From JAFIEN01 sp051859505 (GTDB lineage: Bacteria > Pseudomonadota > Alphaproteobacteria > Rhodobacterales > Rhodobacteraceae), in contig JBHYFN010000007.1 of NCBI GenBank assembly GCA_051859505.1, positions 1 through 64,000 of the forward strand: a stretch of DNA of 64,000 bases. Direction: 5' to 3'. Shown here piece by piece: positions 44,540-53,502 of this stretch; the first letter of the stretch is position 1, and each line of letters begins with the position of its first letter. The notes beneath the pieces are model-generated. The model searched no databases. It worked only from the letters and a program-made list of their open reading frames with translations, and was not told the origin of the DNA. The translations under genes were made by a program, and so were the position numbers.

Positions 44540-45382
44540 TCAATGCGCCATGACGAGCGGCACTTCCGCCGCTTCAAGAAGGTCGCGCGTCGGCCCGCCG
44601 ATGATCGCCTCGCGGAAACGGGAATGTCCATAGGCGCCCATGACGATGGCTTCGCCGCCGTTTTCGCGGGCAAACCGCACGAGGACATCCGAAATGCGCG
44701 GCAAGGTGCGTGACAGGATCGAAACCTCGCCCTTGATGCCGTGGCGGGCCAGCATGACGCACAGCAGGCCGCCGGGATCGGAACGTTCGGGGGAATGCCC
44801 CGGCGGATCGACCATGACGATATCGACGACCTCGGCCAATTTCAGGATCGGGATCGCCTTGCGGATGGCAGAGAGCGACTCATCGCTTTCGTCCCAAGCC
44901 GCGATGACGCGGCGGAAGGGCTTGTCGAAGTCGGCGCCCTCGGGCGGCACGACCAGAACCGGCGAATCGGTTCCGAAGAGGCCCGCCTCGACCGAACTCA
45001 CCTGCAGCGTGCCCCGACCCTTGCCATAGGGCCGCGAGGCCACGATCAGATCGGAATAGCGCAGCAGGCGGGCGCACATGGCATCAAAGCCGATGCTCGA
45101 GGCAACAACCGGCTGGATCGTGGTGCGCACAGGATCGACCGGCAGCCGGCCCCGCGCCCAGGCGGCAAGCTCGTCGGCACGCTCGCGCGCTTCGGCGATG
45201 CCGGTATCCAGCATCACCGCCGTCGCCCCCATCGGGGCCACCTCGTAGCGGGTCGGATCGATACCCATGCAGTGAATGTCGAGATGCGCATCCTCTCTGC
45301 GGGCAATGGCAAGGGCCGCGGCAAGGGCGGCCTCGTCGCAACTTGCATCGGTGACGATCATGCTGATCGATTTGTAAGCCAT
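44540..45382 (-). CDS. uspA: universal stress protein with two UspA domains
   Basis: 280 residues from ATG at 45382, preceded by GAAGGGAGCTCCGAG. Two tandem UspA folds; the second has the ATP-binding pattern MGAYGHSRFREAIIGGPTRDLL, the first LLRYSDLIVASRPYGKG. Divergent from ccoN, with two FNR-type boxes in the 209-base intergenic region, the nearer 60 bases upstream of its start. The usual location next to fnrL is known from Rhodobacter; the function is a stress-linked modulator of unclear target. Confidence 0.93.
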   Translation of the reverse strand: MAYKSISMIVTDASCDEAALAAALAIARREDAHLDIHCMGIDPTRYEVAPMGATAVMLDTGIAEARERADELAAWARGRLPVDPVRTTIQPVVASSIGFDAMCARLLRYSDLIVASRPYGKGRGTLQVSSVEAGLFGTDSPVLVVPPEGADFDKPFRRVIAAWDESDESLSAIRKAIPILKLAEVVDIVMVDPPGHSPERSDPGGLLCVMLARHGIKGEVSILSRTLPRISDVLVRFARENGGEAIVMGAYGHSRFREAIIGGPTRDLLEAAEVPLVMAH

Positions 45383-45441
45383 CTCGGAGCTCCCTTCGGG
45401 GTTTGCCACATCAACCTGCGTCAATATGGCTCCCGATGCCT

Positions 45442-45455
45442 TGAGGGATATCAAG
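45442..45455. promoter_or_regulatory. FNR-type box near uspA
   Basis: TTGAG-GGAT-ATCAA, differing from the TTGAT-N4-ATCAA consensus at one base, 60 bases upstream of the uspA start in the divergent uspA/ccoN region. Confidence 0.82.
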
Positions 45456-45473
45456 GGTGCGGCCTCAGTTGGT

Positions 45474-45487
45474 TGACATGGATCAAG
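45474..45487. promoter_or_regulatory. FNR-type box near ccoN
   Basis: TTGAC-ATGG-ATCAA, consensus except one base, 105 bases upstream of ccoN. The centre-to-centre distance to the other box is 32 bases, about three helical turns, so both could be bound on the same face. Confidence 0.85.
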
Positions 45488-45591
45488 GCGGCCGCGCTGC
45501 CGCTCTGAAAAACGATGCCCATGCAACAGACCTGCGGACCCCGCGCCATGCCGCGCGGGACAACGGCAGGATGTAAGAGGGAACAGATTGC

Positions 45592-47187
45592 ATGTGGAAC
45601 TGGATCATCATCGCGGCATACGGGCTTACCGCCCTGTTCGCCGCGCTGGCCGCCAACTGGGCGCGCGATTTTGCCTATCAGGTTCATGCGCTCATCGTGA
45701 TGGTGGTCGCGGGCGGGCTTTTCATCTGGTCCGTGCGCCGCACGGACGAGCCGCGAAAGCCGCCAACTGACGAATACATGGACGATGTCATCAAGGCCGG
45801 CGTGATCGCCACGGCCTTTTTCGGCGTCGTGGGCTTTCTCGTCGGCGTCGTGATCGCCTTCCAGCTTGCCTTTCCCTGGCTGAATTTCGAGGCGCTGCAG
45901 GGCTATGGAAACTTCGGCCGCCTGCGCCCGCTCCATACCTCGGCGGTGATCTTCGCCTTCGGCGGAAACGCCCTGATCGCCAGTTCCTTCTACATCGTCC
46001 AGCGCACCAGCGCGGTGCGGCTCTGGGGCGGCAATGCCGCCTGGTTCGTGTTCTGGGGCTATAACCTCTTCATCGTGCTGGCCGCGACCGGCTACCTTCT
46101 GGGTGTCACCCAGTCCAAGGAATATGCCGAGCCGGAATGGTATGCCGATATCTGGCTGACCATCGTCTGGGTCGTCTTCCTCGCGGTCTTCATGGGCACG
46201 ATCATGAAGCGCAAGGAGCCGCATATCTACGTCGCCAACTGGTTCCTGCTGGCCTTCATCGTGACCGTGGCGATGCTGCATATCGTCAACAACCTGTCGA
46301 TCCCGGTGTCGATCTGGGGCTCGAAGTCGGTGCAGGTCTTCTCGGGCGTGCAGGATGCGATGGTGCAGTGGTGGTATGGCCACAATGCCGTGGGCTTCGT
46401 CCTGACGGCGGGCTTCCTGGGCATGATGTACTATTTCGTGCCCAAGCAGGCGAACCGGCCGGTCTATAGCTACAAGCTGTCGATCATCCACTTCTGGGCG
46501 CTGATCTTCCTGTATATCTGGGCCGGTCCGCACCACCTGCACTATACCGCCCTGCCCGACTGGGCCGCGACACTGGGCATGGTGTTCTCGATCATCCTGT
46601 GGATGCCGTCCTGGGGTGGCATGATCAACGGCCTGATGACGCTGTCCGGCGCATGGGACAAGCTGCGCACCGACCCGGTGCTGCGGATGTTCGTGATCTC
46701 GCTCGGCTTCTACGGCATGTCGACCTTCGAAGGCCCGATGATGTCGATCCGCGCGGTCAACTCGCTGTCGCATTACACCGACTGGACCATCGGCCATGTG
46801 CATTCCGGTGCGCTGGGCTGGAACGGGATGATCACCTTCGCCGCGCTCTACTTCCTCGTGCCGCGCCTGTGGAACCGCGAGCGGCTTTACAGCCTGGCCC
46901 TCGTCAACTGGCACTTCTGGCTCGCCACGCTCGGCATCGTTGTCTATGCGGCGGTTCTCTGGGTTGCCGGCATCCAGCAGGGTCTGATGTGGCGCGAATA
47001 CAATGACCAGGGCTTCCTGGTGTATTCCTTCGCCGACACGGTGGCCGCGAAGTTCCCGATGTATGTGGTGCGTGCGCTGGGCGGGGTCCTGTACCTCGTG
47101 GGGGCCCTCATCATGGTCTACAATCTCTGGATGACGGCCTATGGCAAGCAGCGCCCTGCTGCCGCCGTCGCCACTCCGGCCGAATAG
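45592..47187 (+). CDS. ccoN: cbb3-type cytochrome c oxidase subunit I
   Basis: 531 residues, catalytic subunit with low-spin heme b and the heme b3-CuB site where O2 is reduced; about 12 helices. Histidine ligand blocks visible: GRLRPLHTSAVIFAFGG (low-spin heme), VQWWYGHNAVGFVLT (CuB and catalytic His-Tyr cross-link region), GPHHLHYTALPDW (CuB His pair) and HYTDWTIGHVHSGALGWNG (hemes). High O2 affinity is expected of the family. First gene of ccoNOQP; start ATG at 45592 after GGGAACAGATTGC. Confidence 0.98.
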   Translation: MWNWIIIAAYGLTALFAALAANWARDFAYQVHALIVMVVAGGLFIWSVRRTDEPRKPPTDEYMDDVIKAGVIATAFFGVVGFLVGVVIAFQLAFPWLNFEALQGYGNFGRLRPLHTSAVIFAFGGNALIASSFYIVQRTSAVRLWGGNAAWFVFWGYNLFIVLAATGYLLGVTQSKEYAEPEWYADIWLTIVWVVFLAVFMGTIMKRKEPHIYVANWFLLAFIVTVAMLHIVNNLSIPVSIWGSKSVQVFSGVQDAMVQWWYGHNAVGFVLTAGFLGMMYYFVPKQANRPVYSYKLSIIHFWALIFLYIWAGPHHLHYTALPDWAATLGMVFSIILWMPSWGGMINGLMTLSGAWDKLRTDPVLRMFVISLGFYGMSTFEGPMMSIRAVNSLSHYTDWTIGHVHSGALGWNGMITFAALYFLVPRLWNRERLYSLALVNWHFWLATLGIVVYAAVLWVAGIQQGLMWREYNDQGFLVYSFADTVAAKFPMYVVRALGGVLYLVGALIMVYNLWMTAYGKQRPAAAVATPAE

Positions 47188-47198
47188 GAGGACGGAAC

Positions 47199-47930
47199 AT
47201 GGGTCTTCTTGACAAGCACAAGATCATCGAAACCAACGCCACGCTTCTGATGGTGGGCAGCCTGGTGGTGGTCTCGATCGGCGGGATCGTGGAAATCGCC
47301 CCCCTCTTCTACCTCGAGAACACGATCGAGGATGTCGAGGGGGTGCGCCCCTACTCGCCGCTCGAACTGGCGGGGCGCGACATCTATCTGCGCGAAGGCT
47401 GCTACGGCTGCCACAGCCAGATGATCCGCCCGATGCGCGACGAGGTGGAACGCTACGGCCATTTCAGCCTCGCGGCGGAATCGAAATACGACCATCCCTT
47501 CCAGTGGGGGTCGAAGCGGACCGGGCCGGATCTGGCCCGGGTCGGCGGGCGGTATTCCGACGACTGGCACGTGCGGCATCTGATCGATCCGCAGTCCATG
47601 GTGCCCGAATCCAACATGCCGCCCTATGGCTTCCTGATGAACAACATGCTCACCGGGCAGTATATGGACGACCTGTTGCGCACCCATCGCTTCGTCGGCG
47701 TGCCCTATGACGACGAGATGATCGCCAGCGCGCGCGCCGATTTCATCGCCCAGGCCGATCCGGACGGTGATCACGACCACCGCGCATTGGAAGAGCGCTA
47801 TCCCGGAGCCGTCATCAGCAATTTCGACGGCCAGCCCGGTGTGAGCGAGATGGATGCTCTGGTCGCCTATCTTCAGATCCTCGGCACGATGGTCGATTTC
47901 TCGACCTTCACGCCCGATCCAAGCCGGTAG
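47199..47930 (+). CDS. ccoO: cbb3 oxidase monoheme cytochrome subunit II
   Basis: 243 residues, membrane-anchored monoheme c subunit. One N-terminal helix (about 15-36), then the heme motif CYGCH (Cys68, Cys71, His72) with SQMIRPMRDEVERYG and the later methionine ligand in SNMPPYGFLM. Faces the periplasm; accepts electrons from CcoP. Eleven bases after ccoN with AGGAGGACGGAAC before the start. Confidence 0.97.
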   Translation: MGLLDKHKIIETNATLLMVGSLVVVSIGGIVEIAPLFYLENTIEDVEGVRPYSPLELAGRDIYLREGCYGCHSQMIRPMRDEVERYGHFSLAAESKYDHPFQWGSKRTGPDLARVGGRYSDDWHVRHLIDPQSMVPESNMPPYGFLMNNMLTGQYMDDLLRTHRFVGVPYDDEMIASARADFIAQADPDGDHDHRALEERYPGAVISNFDGQPGVSEMDALVAYLQILGTMVDFSTFTPDPSR

Positions 47931-47942
47931 GGGGCCACTCGG

Positions 47943-48149
47943 ATGGACTCCACCCTGCTGGAACAGATCGCGGACAACTGGTTGCTCGTCTTTCTGTTCA
48001 CGCTGTTCATGATCGTGATCGTCTGGGCGTTCCGCCCGGGCAGTCGCAGCAAGCATGACGACGCGGCCAACCTGCCATTCCGCAATGAAGACGCCCCCAA
48101 GGCCGACAAGCCGGCCCAGCGGGACGAGGACAAGAAAGCCAAGCCATGA
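47943..48149 (+). CDS. ccoQ: cbb3 oxidase small subunit IV
   Basis: 68 residues: one membrane helix (about 10-30, WLLVFLFTLFMIVIVWAF) followed by a charged cytoplasmic tail rich in Lys, Glu and Asp. CcoQ stabilises the CcoP interaction and protects the oxidase from oxygen. Overlaps the ccoP start by four bases (ATGA). Confidence 0.93.
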   Translation: MDSTLLEQIADNWLLVFLFTLFMIVIVWAFRPGSRSKHDDAANLPFRNEDAPKADKPAQRDEDKKAKP

Positions 48150-49042
48150 GCAAGAAGCCTGTCACGAAGTCCGAACCAAATCAGGTCGAAACGACCGGAC
48201 ATGTCTGGGATGGCATCGAGGAGTTGAACAATCCCCTGCCCCGCTGGTGGGTCTGGGTGTTCTACGCGACCATCGTCTGGGGCATCTGGTACACGATCGC
48301 CTATCCGGCATGGCCGCTGGTCAAGGGCGCCACCGAAGGCTACCTCGGGTTCTCGACCCGCGCCAAGGTCGCCGAAGAGATCGCCCGCGTCGAAGAGGCG
48401 AATGCCGGGTTGACCTCGCGCCTGGCCGAGATCGAGCTGGTCACGCTGACCGACGATCCCGAGCTGCACCAGTTCGCGGTGAACGGCGGGGCGGCCATCT
48501 TCCGGGCGCATTGCTCGCAATGCCACGGCGCGGGTGCGGCCGGGGTCCAGGCCTCGGGCTTTCCCAGCCTTGTCAATGATGACTGGCTCTGGGGCGGCAC
48601 GATCGACGATATCGCCTTCACCGTGGCCCATGGCATCCGCAACGAACAGTCGCCCAACAGCCGCTGGTCCGAAATGCCCGCCTTTGGCGAGATCTGGGAC
48701 CGCGAAGAGATCGAGGCGGTGGCCCATTACGTCCGCGCCATTTCCGGGCAGGAGCATGATGCCGCAGCCCTCGAACTGGGCGAAGAGCTCTACCTTGACA
48801 ACTGCGCCAGCTGTCACGGCGACGACGGGCTTGGCAACCGCGATCTGGGCGCGCCGAACCTGACCGACGCGATCTGGCAATACGGCGGCAGCTTCGAAAC
48901 GATCGTAGAGACGATCACCTATTCGCGCTTCGGCATCATGCCCGCCTTCGCCGAGGAATGGCGCGTGGGCAGCGGCCTAAACCAGGCGCAGATCAACGCG
49001 GTCGCCGCCTATGTCCACCAGTTGGGCGGGGGCGAGCAGTAA
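48146..49042 (+). CDS. ccoP: cbb3 oxidase diheme cytochrome subunit III
   Basis: 298 residues. N-terminal membrane helix (WVWVFYATIVWGIWYTIAYP), then two c-type heme domains with motifs CSQCH near residue 122 and CASCH near 219, each with a Met ligand farther on. It receives electrons from soluble cytochromes and passes them to CcoO. Last gene of ccoNOQP, ended by the terminator at 49085. Confidence 0.97.
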   Translation: MSKKPVTKSEPNQVETTGHVWDGIEELNNPLPRWWVWVFYATIVWGIWYTIAYPAWPLVKGATEGYLGFSTRAKVAEEIARVEEANAGLTSRLAEIELVTLTDDPELHQFAVNGGAAIFRAHCSQCHGAGAAGVQASGFPSLVNDDWLWGGTIDDIAFTVAHGIRNEQSPNSRWSEMPAFGEIWDREEIEAVAHYVRAISGQEHDAAALELGEELYLDNCASCHGDDGLGNRDLGAPNLTDAIWQYGGSFETIVETITYSRFGIMPAFAEEWRVGSGLNQAQINAVAAYVHQLGGGEQ

Positions 49043-49084
49043 GGCATACCGCGCGGGCTCCCTCCCTTGCCCGCGCGCCACTCT

Positions 49085-49113
49085 GGGGCGGCACTTCGGT
49101 GCCGCCCCTTTTT
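49085..49113 (+). terminator. intrinsic terminator of ccoNOQP
   Basis: Perfect 10-bp stem GGGGCGGCAC / GTGCCGCCCC closed by a TTCG tetraloop and followed by TTTTT. A second stem GCGCGGGC / GCCCGCGC lies just before it (49051-49076). Confidence 0.93.
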
Positions 49114-49163
49114 CTGCCTTCGCGGGCGCCGTGCGGCCAGGTGCTGCCCTGCGACAATAACCC

Positions 49164-49177
49164 TTGATCCACGTCAA
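49164..49177. promoter_or_regulatory. FNR-type box upstream of ccoG
   Basis: TTGAT-CCAC-GTCAA, consensus in the left half and one base off in the right, 54 bases before the ccoG start and beyond the ccoNOQP terminator, so ccoGHIS probably has its own FnrL-controlled promoter. Confidence 0.85.
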
Positions 49178-49230
49178 GGCGGTTTCATGCGATGAAGGCC
49201 AGAAGGGCCGAAAGCCTATCCGGGAACAGA

Positions 49231-50646
49231 ATGAGCCAGTCCGACACCCCACCGTCCCTCTATGCCGCGCGCGAACCTGTCTTTCCGCGCCGGGTGAAGG
49301 GCCCGTTCCGCAATCTCAAGTGGATCATCATGGCGGTGACGCTGGGGATCTACTACATCACCCCCTGGATCCGCTGGGACCGCGGGCCAGAGCTTCCCAA
49401 TCAGGCGGTGCTGCTCGATCTGGGCGGGCGGCGGTTCTATTTCTTCTGGATCGAGATCTGGCCGCATGAATTCTATTTCGTCGCGGGCCTTCTCATCATG
49501 GCGGGGCTGGGGCTGTTCCTGTTCACCTCGGCGCTGGGCCGGGTCTGGTGCGGCTATGCCTGCCCGCAGACCGTCTGGACCGACCTCTTCATCCTGACCG
49601 AACGCTGGGTCGAAGGCGACCGCAACGCCCGCGTGCGCCTTTACAACGCCCCCTGGGACGTGCGGAAGGCACGGCTGCGCCTGACGAAATGGACGATCTG
49701 GCTCTTGATCGGTCTGGCGACCGGCGGGGCCTGGGTGTTCTACTTCGCCGATGCGCCGACGCTGGCGCGCGACCTGATCACCGGCCAGGCGCATCCGGTG
49801 GCCTATACCACCATGGCGGTCCTGACCGCGACGACCTTTATCTTCGGCGGGTTCTTCCGCGAACAGATCTGCATCTATGCCTGCCCCTGGCCGCGCATCC
49901 AGGCCGCGATGATGGATGAAGAGACGATCACCATCGGCTATCGCGAATGGCGGGGCGAGCCGCGGGGCAAGCAGAACGTCGCGGGCAACGGCGATTGCAT
50001 CGACTGCATGGCCTGCGTCAACGTCTGTCCGATGGGGATCGACATCCGCAACGGCCAGCAGATGGAATGCATCACCTGCGGCCTGTGCATCGACGCCTGC
50101 GACGATGTGATGGCAAAGATCGGCAAGCCGCGCGGCCTGGTCGATTACTTCACCCTGCGCGACGAAGAGATCGAGCGCACGGGCGGCACTGCCAAGAACA
50201 TCTGGAGGCACATCTTCCGCCCGCGCACGATCCTTTACACCGGCCTCTGGGCGGCCGTGGGCGCAGGGCTGGTCTTCGCGCTGTTCATCCGTTCGGATAT
50301 CGACGTCACGGTCGCGCAGGTGCGCAACCCCGTCTATATCACGCAATCCGACGGCACGATCCGCAATGTCTATGAGCTGCGGCTGCGCAACATGCATGGC
50401 GAGGAGCGGGCCTTCGACCTGACCCTGACCAGCGAGGCGCCGCTTTCTCTGGCCATCGAGGGCGTGGAGGGCAATACTGTCACCGTGCCCGCCGATACGA
50501 TGGACAGTTTCCGCGTCTATGTCGGTGCCGCCCCGGGCAGTGGCGCCGATACGGCCGAGCGGACCGACTTCCGCTTCTGGGTCGAAGACCGCACAACGGG
50601 CGAGCGCGTCTCGAACGATACTCACTTCAACGGAAGGGTAGACTGA
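49231..50646 (+). CDS. ccoG: cbb3 oxidase assembly iron-sulfur protein CcoG (RdxB/FixG)
   Basis: 471 residues from ATG at 49231 (MSQSDTPPSLYAAREPVF). Membrane polyferredoxin thought to reduce copper for the oxidase. Features: CGYACPQTVW in a helix, two [4Fe-4S] motifs CIDCMACVNVCPMG and CITCGLCIDACDD, about five membrane helices, and a C-terminal immunoglobulin-like domain (about 385-470). Start codon of ccoH overlaps its stop. Confidence 0.96.
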   Translation: MSQSDTPPSLYAAREPVFPRRVKGPFRNLKWIIMAVTLGIYYITPWIRWDRGPELPNQAVLLDLGGRRFYFFWIEIWPHEFYFVAGLLIMAGLGLFLFTSALGRVWCGYACPQTVWTDLFILTERWVEGDRNARVRLYNAPWDVRKARLRLTKWTIWLLIGLATGGAWVFYFADAPTLARDLITGQAHPVAYTTMAVLTATTFIFGGFFREQICIYACPWPRIQAAMMDEETITIGYREWRGEPRGKQNVAGNGDCIDCMACVNVCPMGIDIRNGQQMECITCGLCIDACDDVMAKIGKPRGLVDYFTLRDEEIERTGGTAKNIWRHIFRPRTILYTGLWAAVGAGLVFALFIRSDIDVTVAQVRNPVYITQSDGTIRNVYELRLRNMHGEERAFDLTLTSEAPLSLAIEGVEGNTVTVPADTMDSFRVYVGAAPGSGADTAERTDFRFWVEDRTTGERVSNDTHFNGRVD

Positions 50647-51107
50647 TGACTTTGTTTCAGGGGCCGATCACGGGCCGCAAGGCCTTTGCCATCTTCGCCA
50701 GCTTCTTTGGCGTCATCATCGTGGTGAACCTGTTCATGGCCTATATGGCGCTCAGCACCTTTCCCGGGCTCGAGGCGCGATCGTCCTATGCCGTCAATCA
50801 GGCCTTCGACCAGGACCGCGAGGCGCAACTGGCGCTGGGCTGGGATGTCTCGGCCCGGGTCGAGGGCGAAGAGCTGATCCTCTCGATCCGCGATGCCGAA
50901 GGCGCCGCCGTGCAACCGCCCGAGCTTGCCGGGATCTTCGGCCATGCCACCAATGTGCGCGACGACCAGACCCCCGAGTTCGTCTTCGACGGGGCCGACT
51001 ACCGCGCGCCCGTCTATAGCGACGAGGGCAACTGGAACCTGCGCCTGACCGCCACTGCCGAGGATGGCACCGCCTTCCGCCAGCGCATCGTCGTGCTGGT
51101 GGACTGA
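50646..51107 (+). CDS. ccoH: cbb3 oxidase assembly protein CcoH (FixH)
   Basis: 153 residues. One N-terminal membrane helix (IFASFFGVIIVVNLFMAYMA), then a periplasmic domain with the FixH markers YAVNQAFDQDREAQLALGW. Binds copper or assists in CcoN assembly. ATG at 50646 shares its A with the ccoG stop (TGATG), so the genes are translationally coupled. Confidence 0.94.
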   Translation: MTLFQGPITGRKAFAIFASFFGVIIVVNLFMAYMALSTFPGLEARSSYAVNQAFDQDREAQLALGWDVSARVEGEELILSIRDAEGAAVQPPELAGIFGHATNVRDDQTPEFVFDGADYRAPVYSDEGNWNLRLTATAEDGTAFRQRIVVLVD

Positions 51108-51111
51108 TCCG

Positions 51112-53286
51112 GTGAGCGCGACAGATTATCAGGGCGGCATGGCCTGCCCCGGCTGCGCGACAGCCCCCGGCAGCTTCGGCCCCGCCAGCGGGGCGGCCCG
51201 GCGCGAGGAGGTGGTCCTGTCGCTACCCGGCGTGCATTGCGCGGCCTGCATCTCGACCGTCGAACGCGGGCTGAAGGCGCTGCCGGGCATTGCGGATGCG
51301 CGCGTCAACCTGACGATGAAGCGCGCCCGGATCCATCATGACGGGTCGCGCACGGTCGAGGATCTGATCGCCGCGCTCGAGGGGCTGGGCTACGAGGCGC
51401 TGCCGCTGGACATGGTCGCCCTGTCCTCGACCGAGACCGACCGGGTCGGGCGCGAGCTTCTGATGCGGCTGGGCGTGTCGTTCTTCGCGATGATGAACAT
51501 CATGCTGCTGTCCGTCGCCGTCTGGTCGGGCGCGGCGGATGCGACGCGCGACCTGTTCCACATGATCTCGGGCGCAATCGCGCTGCCCACGGTGGTCTTT
51601 GCCGGCCAGCCCTTCTTCAAATCGGCCTGGGCCTCGCTCAAGGCGGGGCGGCTGGGGATGGATGTGCCGATCTCGCTCGCCATCATCCTGGCCTCGTCGA
51701 TCTCGGTCTACGAGACGTTCAACTCGGGTCGGCACGCCTATTTCGACGCCGCCGTGATGCTGACCTTCTTCCTGCTGGGCGGGCGCTATCTCGACCACCG
51801 CACCCGCGCCGTGGCGCGCTCGGCCGCGCAGGAGCTGGCGGCACTCGAGGTGCCGCGCGCCATGGTGCTGCGCGACGGGGTCGAGGAAATGGTCGCCGTT
51901 TCAACCCTCTCGGTGGGCGATCTGGTGGTGATCCGCCCCGGCGGGCGGGTGCCTGTCGATGGGGTGGTGACGGAGGGCGCGTCCGAGATCGACCGCAGCC
52001 TGTTGACGGGCGAAAGCCTGCCGGTGCCGACCGGGCCGGGCAAGGCGGTCGCGGCGGGTGAGGTGAACCTGACCGGGCGGCTGACGCTGCGGGTGACGGC
52101 GGCAGGCAAGGATACCTCGCTTGCGCGGATGGCTGACCTCGTCGCCGTGGCGGAAGAGGCGCGCAACAAATACACCTCGCTGGCCGACCGTGCCGCGCGG
52201 GCCTATTCGCCGATGGTGCATCTTCTGTCCTTCGCGGCCTTCGGCGTCTGGATGTGGATCACCGGGGGCGATCTGCGTTTTGCCATCAACATTTCGGCCG
52301 CCGTCCTGATCATCACCTGCCCCTGTGCTTTGGGCCTTGCCGTGCCGGCCGTGGTCACCGCCGCTTCGGGCAAGCTGTTCCGGGCGGGCCTTCTGATCAA
52401 GTCGGGCACCGCGCTGGAGCGGCTGGCCACCGTCGATACGGTCGTCTTCGACAAGACCGGCACGCTGACGCTGGGCCGGCCCGAGGCGCTGAACCTGCCC
52501 GAGATCGCGCCCGAGGCGCGGGCCGTGGCGGCAACGCTGGCCGCCATCTCCTCGCACCCCTTGGCGCAGGCGCTGGCCGAGGCGGAACCGGGCCGGGCCG
52601 ATGTGACCGATATCCGCGAGGTGCCGGGCTACGGCATCGAAGGTCGCTGGCAGGACCAGCCTGTCCGCCTTGGCCGGGCCGCATGGGTGGGGGCGACGGG
52701 CGGCGCGCTGACCGCGACATGGCTGCGCATCGGCGCGGAGGCGCCCCTGCCCTTCACCTTCACCGACCGCCTGCGCCCAGGCGCCGAAGACCTCGTCCGG
52801 GGCCTCATGGCGCAGGGGATGGAGGTGCACCTTGTCTCGGGCGACGTGGCCCCGGCGGTGAAGGATCTGGCCGCGCGCCTGGCGATCCCCCATTGGCAGG
52901 CCGAGGCCCTGCCCGAGGGCAAGGCCGCCTTCGTCTCGGGCCTCGTGGCCGAGGGGCGGTCGGTGCTGATGGTGGGCGACGGGCTGAACGACACGGGCGC
53001 GCTGGCGGCGGCGACGGTGTCGATCTCGCCCGCCTCGGCGCTGGATGCGGCGCGGGTGGCGTCGGACATCGTGCTGATGGGGCAGGATATCGCGCCGGTC
53101 TCGGACGCGCTGCGCATCTCGCGCCAGTCGGTCAAGCGGATCCGCGAGAATTTCGCCATCTCCTTCGGCTACAACATCGTGGCCGTGCCCATCGCGCTTG
53201 TGGGCCTTGCCTCGCCGCTGCTGGCTGCACTCGCCATGTCGATCTCGTCGATCACGGTGACGCTGAACGCGCTGAGGCTGAAGTAG
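51112..53286 (+). CDS. ccoI: copper P1B-type ATPase CcoI
   Basis: 724 residues from GTG at 51112. Heavy-metal-associated domain with CAAC in PGVHCAACISTVERG (about 40-100), an extra N-terminal CPGC pair, eight predicted helices, the transport motif CPC in IITCPCALGLAVP, phosphorylation loop DKTGTLTLG, TGES (LLTGESLPVPTGP) and GDGLNDTGALAAA hinge. CcoI exports copper needed for the oxidase CuB site. Member of the ccoGHIS unit. Confidence 0.97.
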   Translation: MSATDYQGGMACPGCATAPGSFGPASGAARREEVVLSLPGVHCAACISTVERGLKALPGIADARVNLTMKRARIHHDGSRTVEDLIAALEGLGYEALPLDMVALSSTETDRVGRELLMRLGVSFFAMMNIMLLSVAVWSGAADATRDLFHMISGAIALPTVVFAGQPFFKSAWASLKAGRLGMDVPISLAIILASSISVYETFNSGRHAYFDAAVMLTFFLLGGRYLDHRTRAVARSAAQELAALEVPRAMVLRDGVEEMVAVSTLSVGDLVVIRPGGRVPVDGVVTEGASEIDRSLLTGESLPVPTGPGKAVAAGEVNLTGRLTLRVTAAGKDTSLARMADLVAVAEEARNKYTSLADRAARAYSPMVHLLSFAAFGVWMWITGGDLRFAINISAAVLIITCPCALGLAVPAVVTAASGKLFRAGLLIKSGTALERLATVDTVVFDKTGTLTLGRPEALNLPEIAPEARAVAATLAAISSHPLAQALAEAEPGRADVTDIREVPGYGIEGRWQDQPVRLGRAAWVGATGGALTATWLRIGAEAPLPFTFTDRLRPGAEDLVRGLMAQGMEVHLVSGDVAPAVKDLAARLAIPHWQAEALPEGKAAFVSGLVAEGRSVLMVGDGLNDTGALAAATVSISPASALDAARVASDIVLMGQDIAPVSDALRISRQSVKRIRENFAISFGYNIVAVPIALVGLASPLLAALAMSISSITVTLNALRLK

Positions 53287-53493
53287 ATGGAGGTTCTGGC
53301 GATCCTGATCCCCGTCTCGCTTGGCCTTGGCCTGCTGGGCCTGCTGGCCTTCGTCTGGACGATGCGGTCGCGCCAGTATGACGATCCCGACGGCGATTCC
53401 GCCCGCATCCTGAGCGATGACTACGACGACGCTCCGGCACCCCAGAGGCCAGAGCTGAAAGACGGGCCGGAGCCAAAGGACAAGTCCGACTGA
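53287..53493 (+). CDS. ccoS: cbb3 oxidase maturation protein CcoS
   Basis: 68 residues. One helix (about 3-27: LAILIPVSLGLGLLGLLAFV) then WTMRSRQYDDPDGDSARIL, the conserved CcoS segment, and a charged tail. Required for cofactor insertion into CcoN in Rhodobacter. Directly abuts the ccoI stop (no gap). Ends nine bases from the convergent glycosyltransferase stop. Confidence 0.95.
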   Translation: MEVLAILIPVSLGLGLLGLLAFVWTMRSRQYDDPDGDSARILSDDYDDAPAPQRPELKDGPEPKDKSD

Positions 53494-53502
53494 TCCCGGC
53501 CC

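Noticed and set aside
45405..45440. Possible extra FNR box TTGCCACATCAA upstream of uspA
   Set aside because: The half-sites are 12 rather than 14 bases apart overall, so it does not fit FNR geometry.
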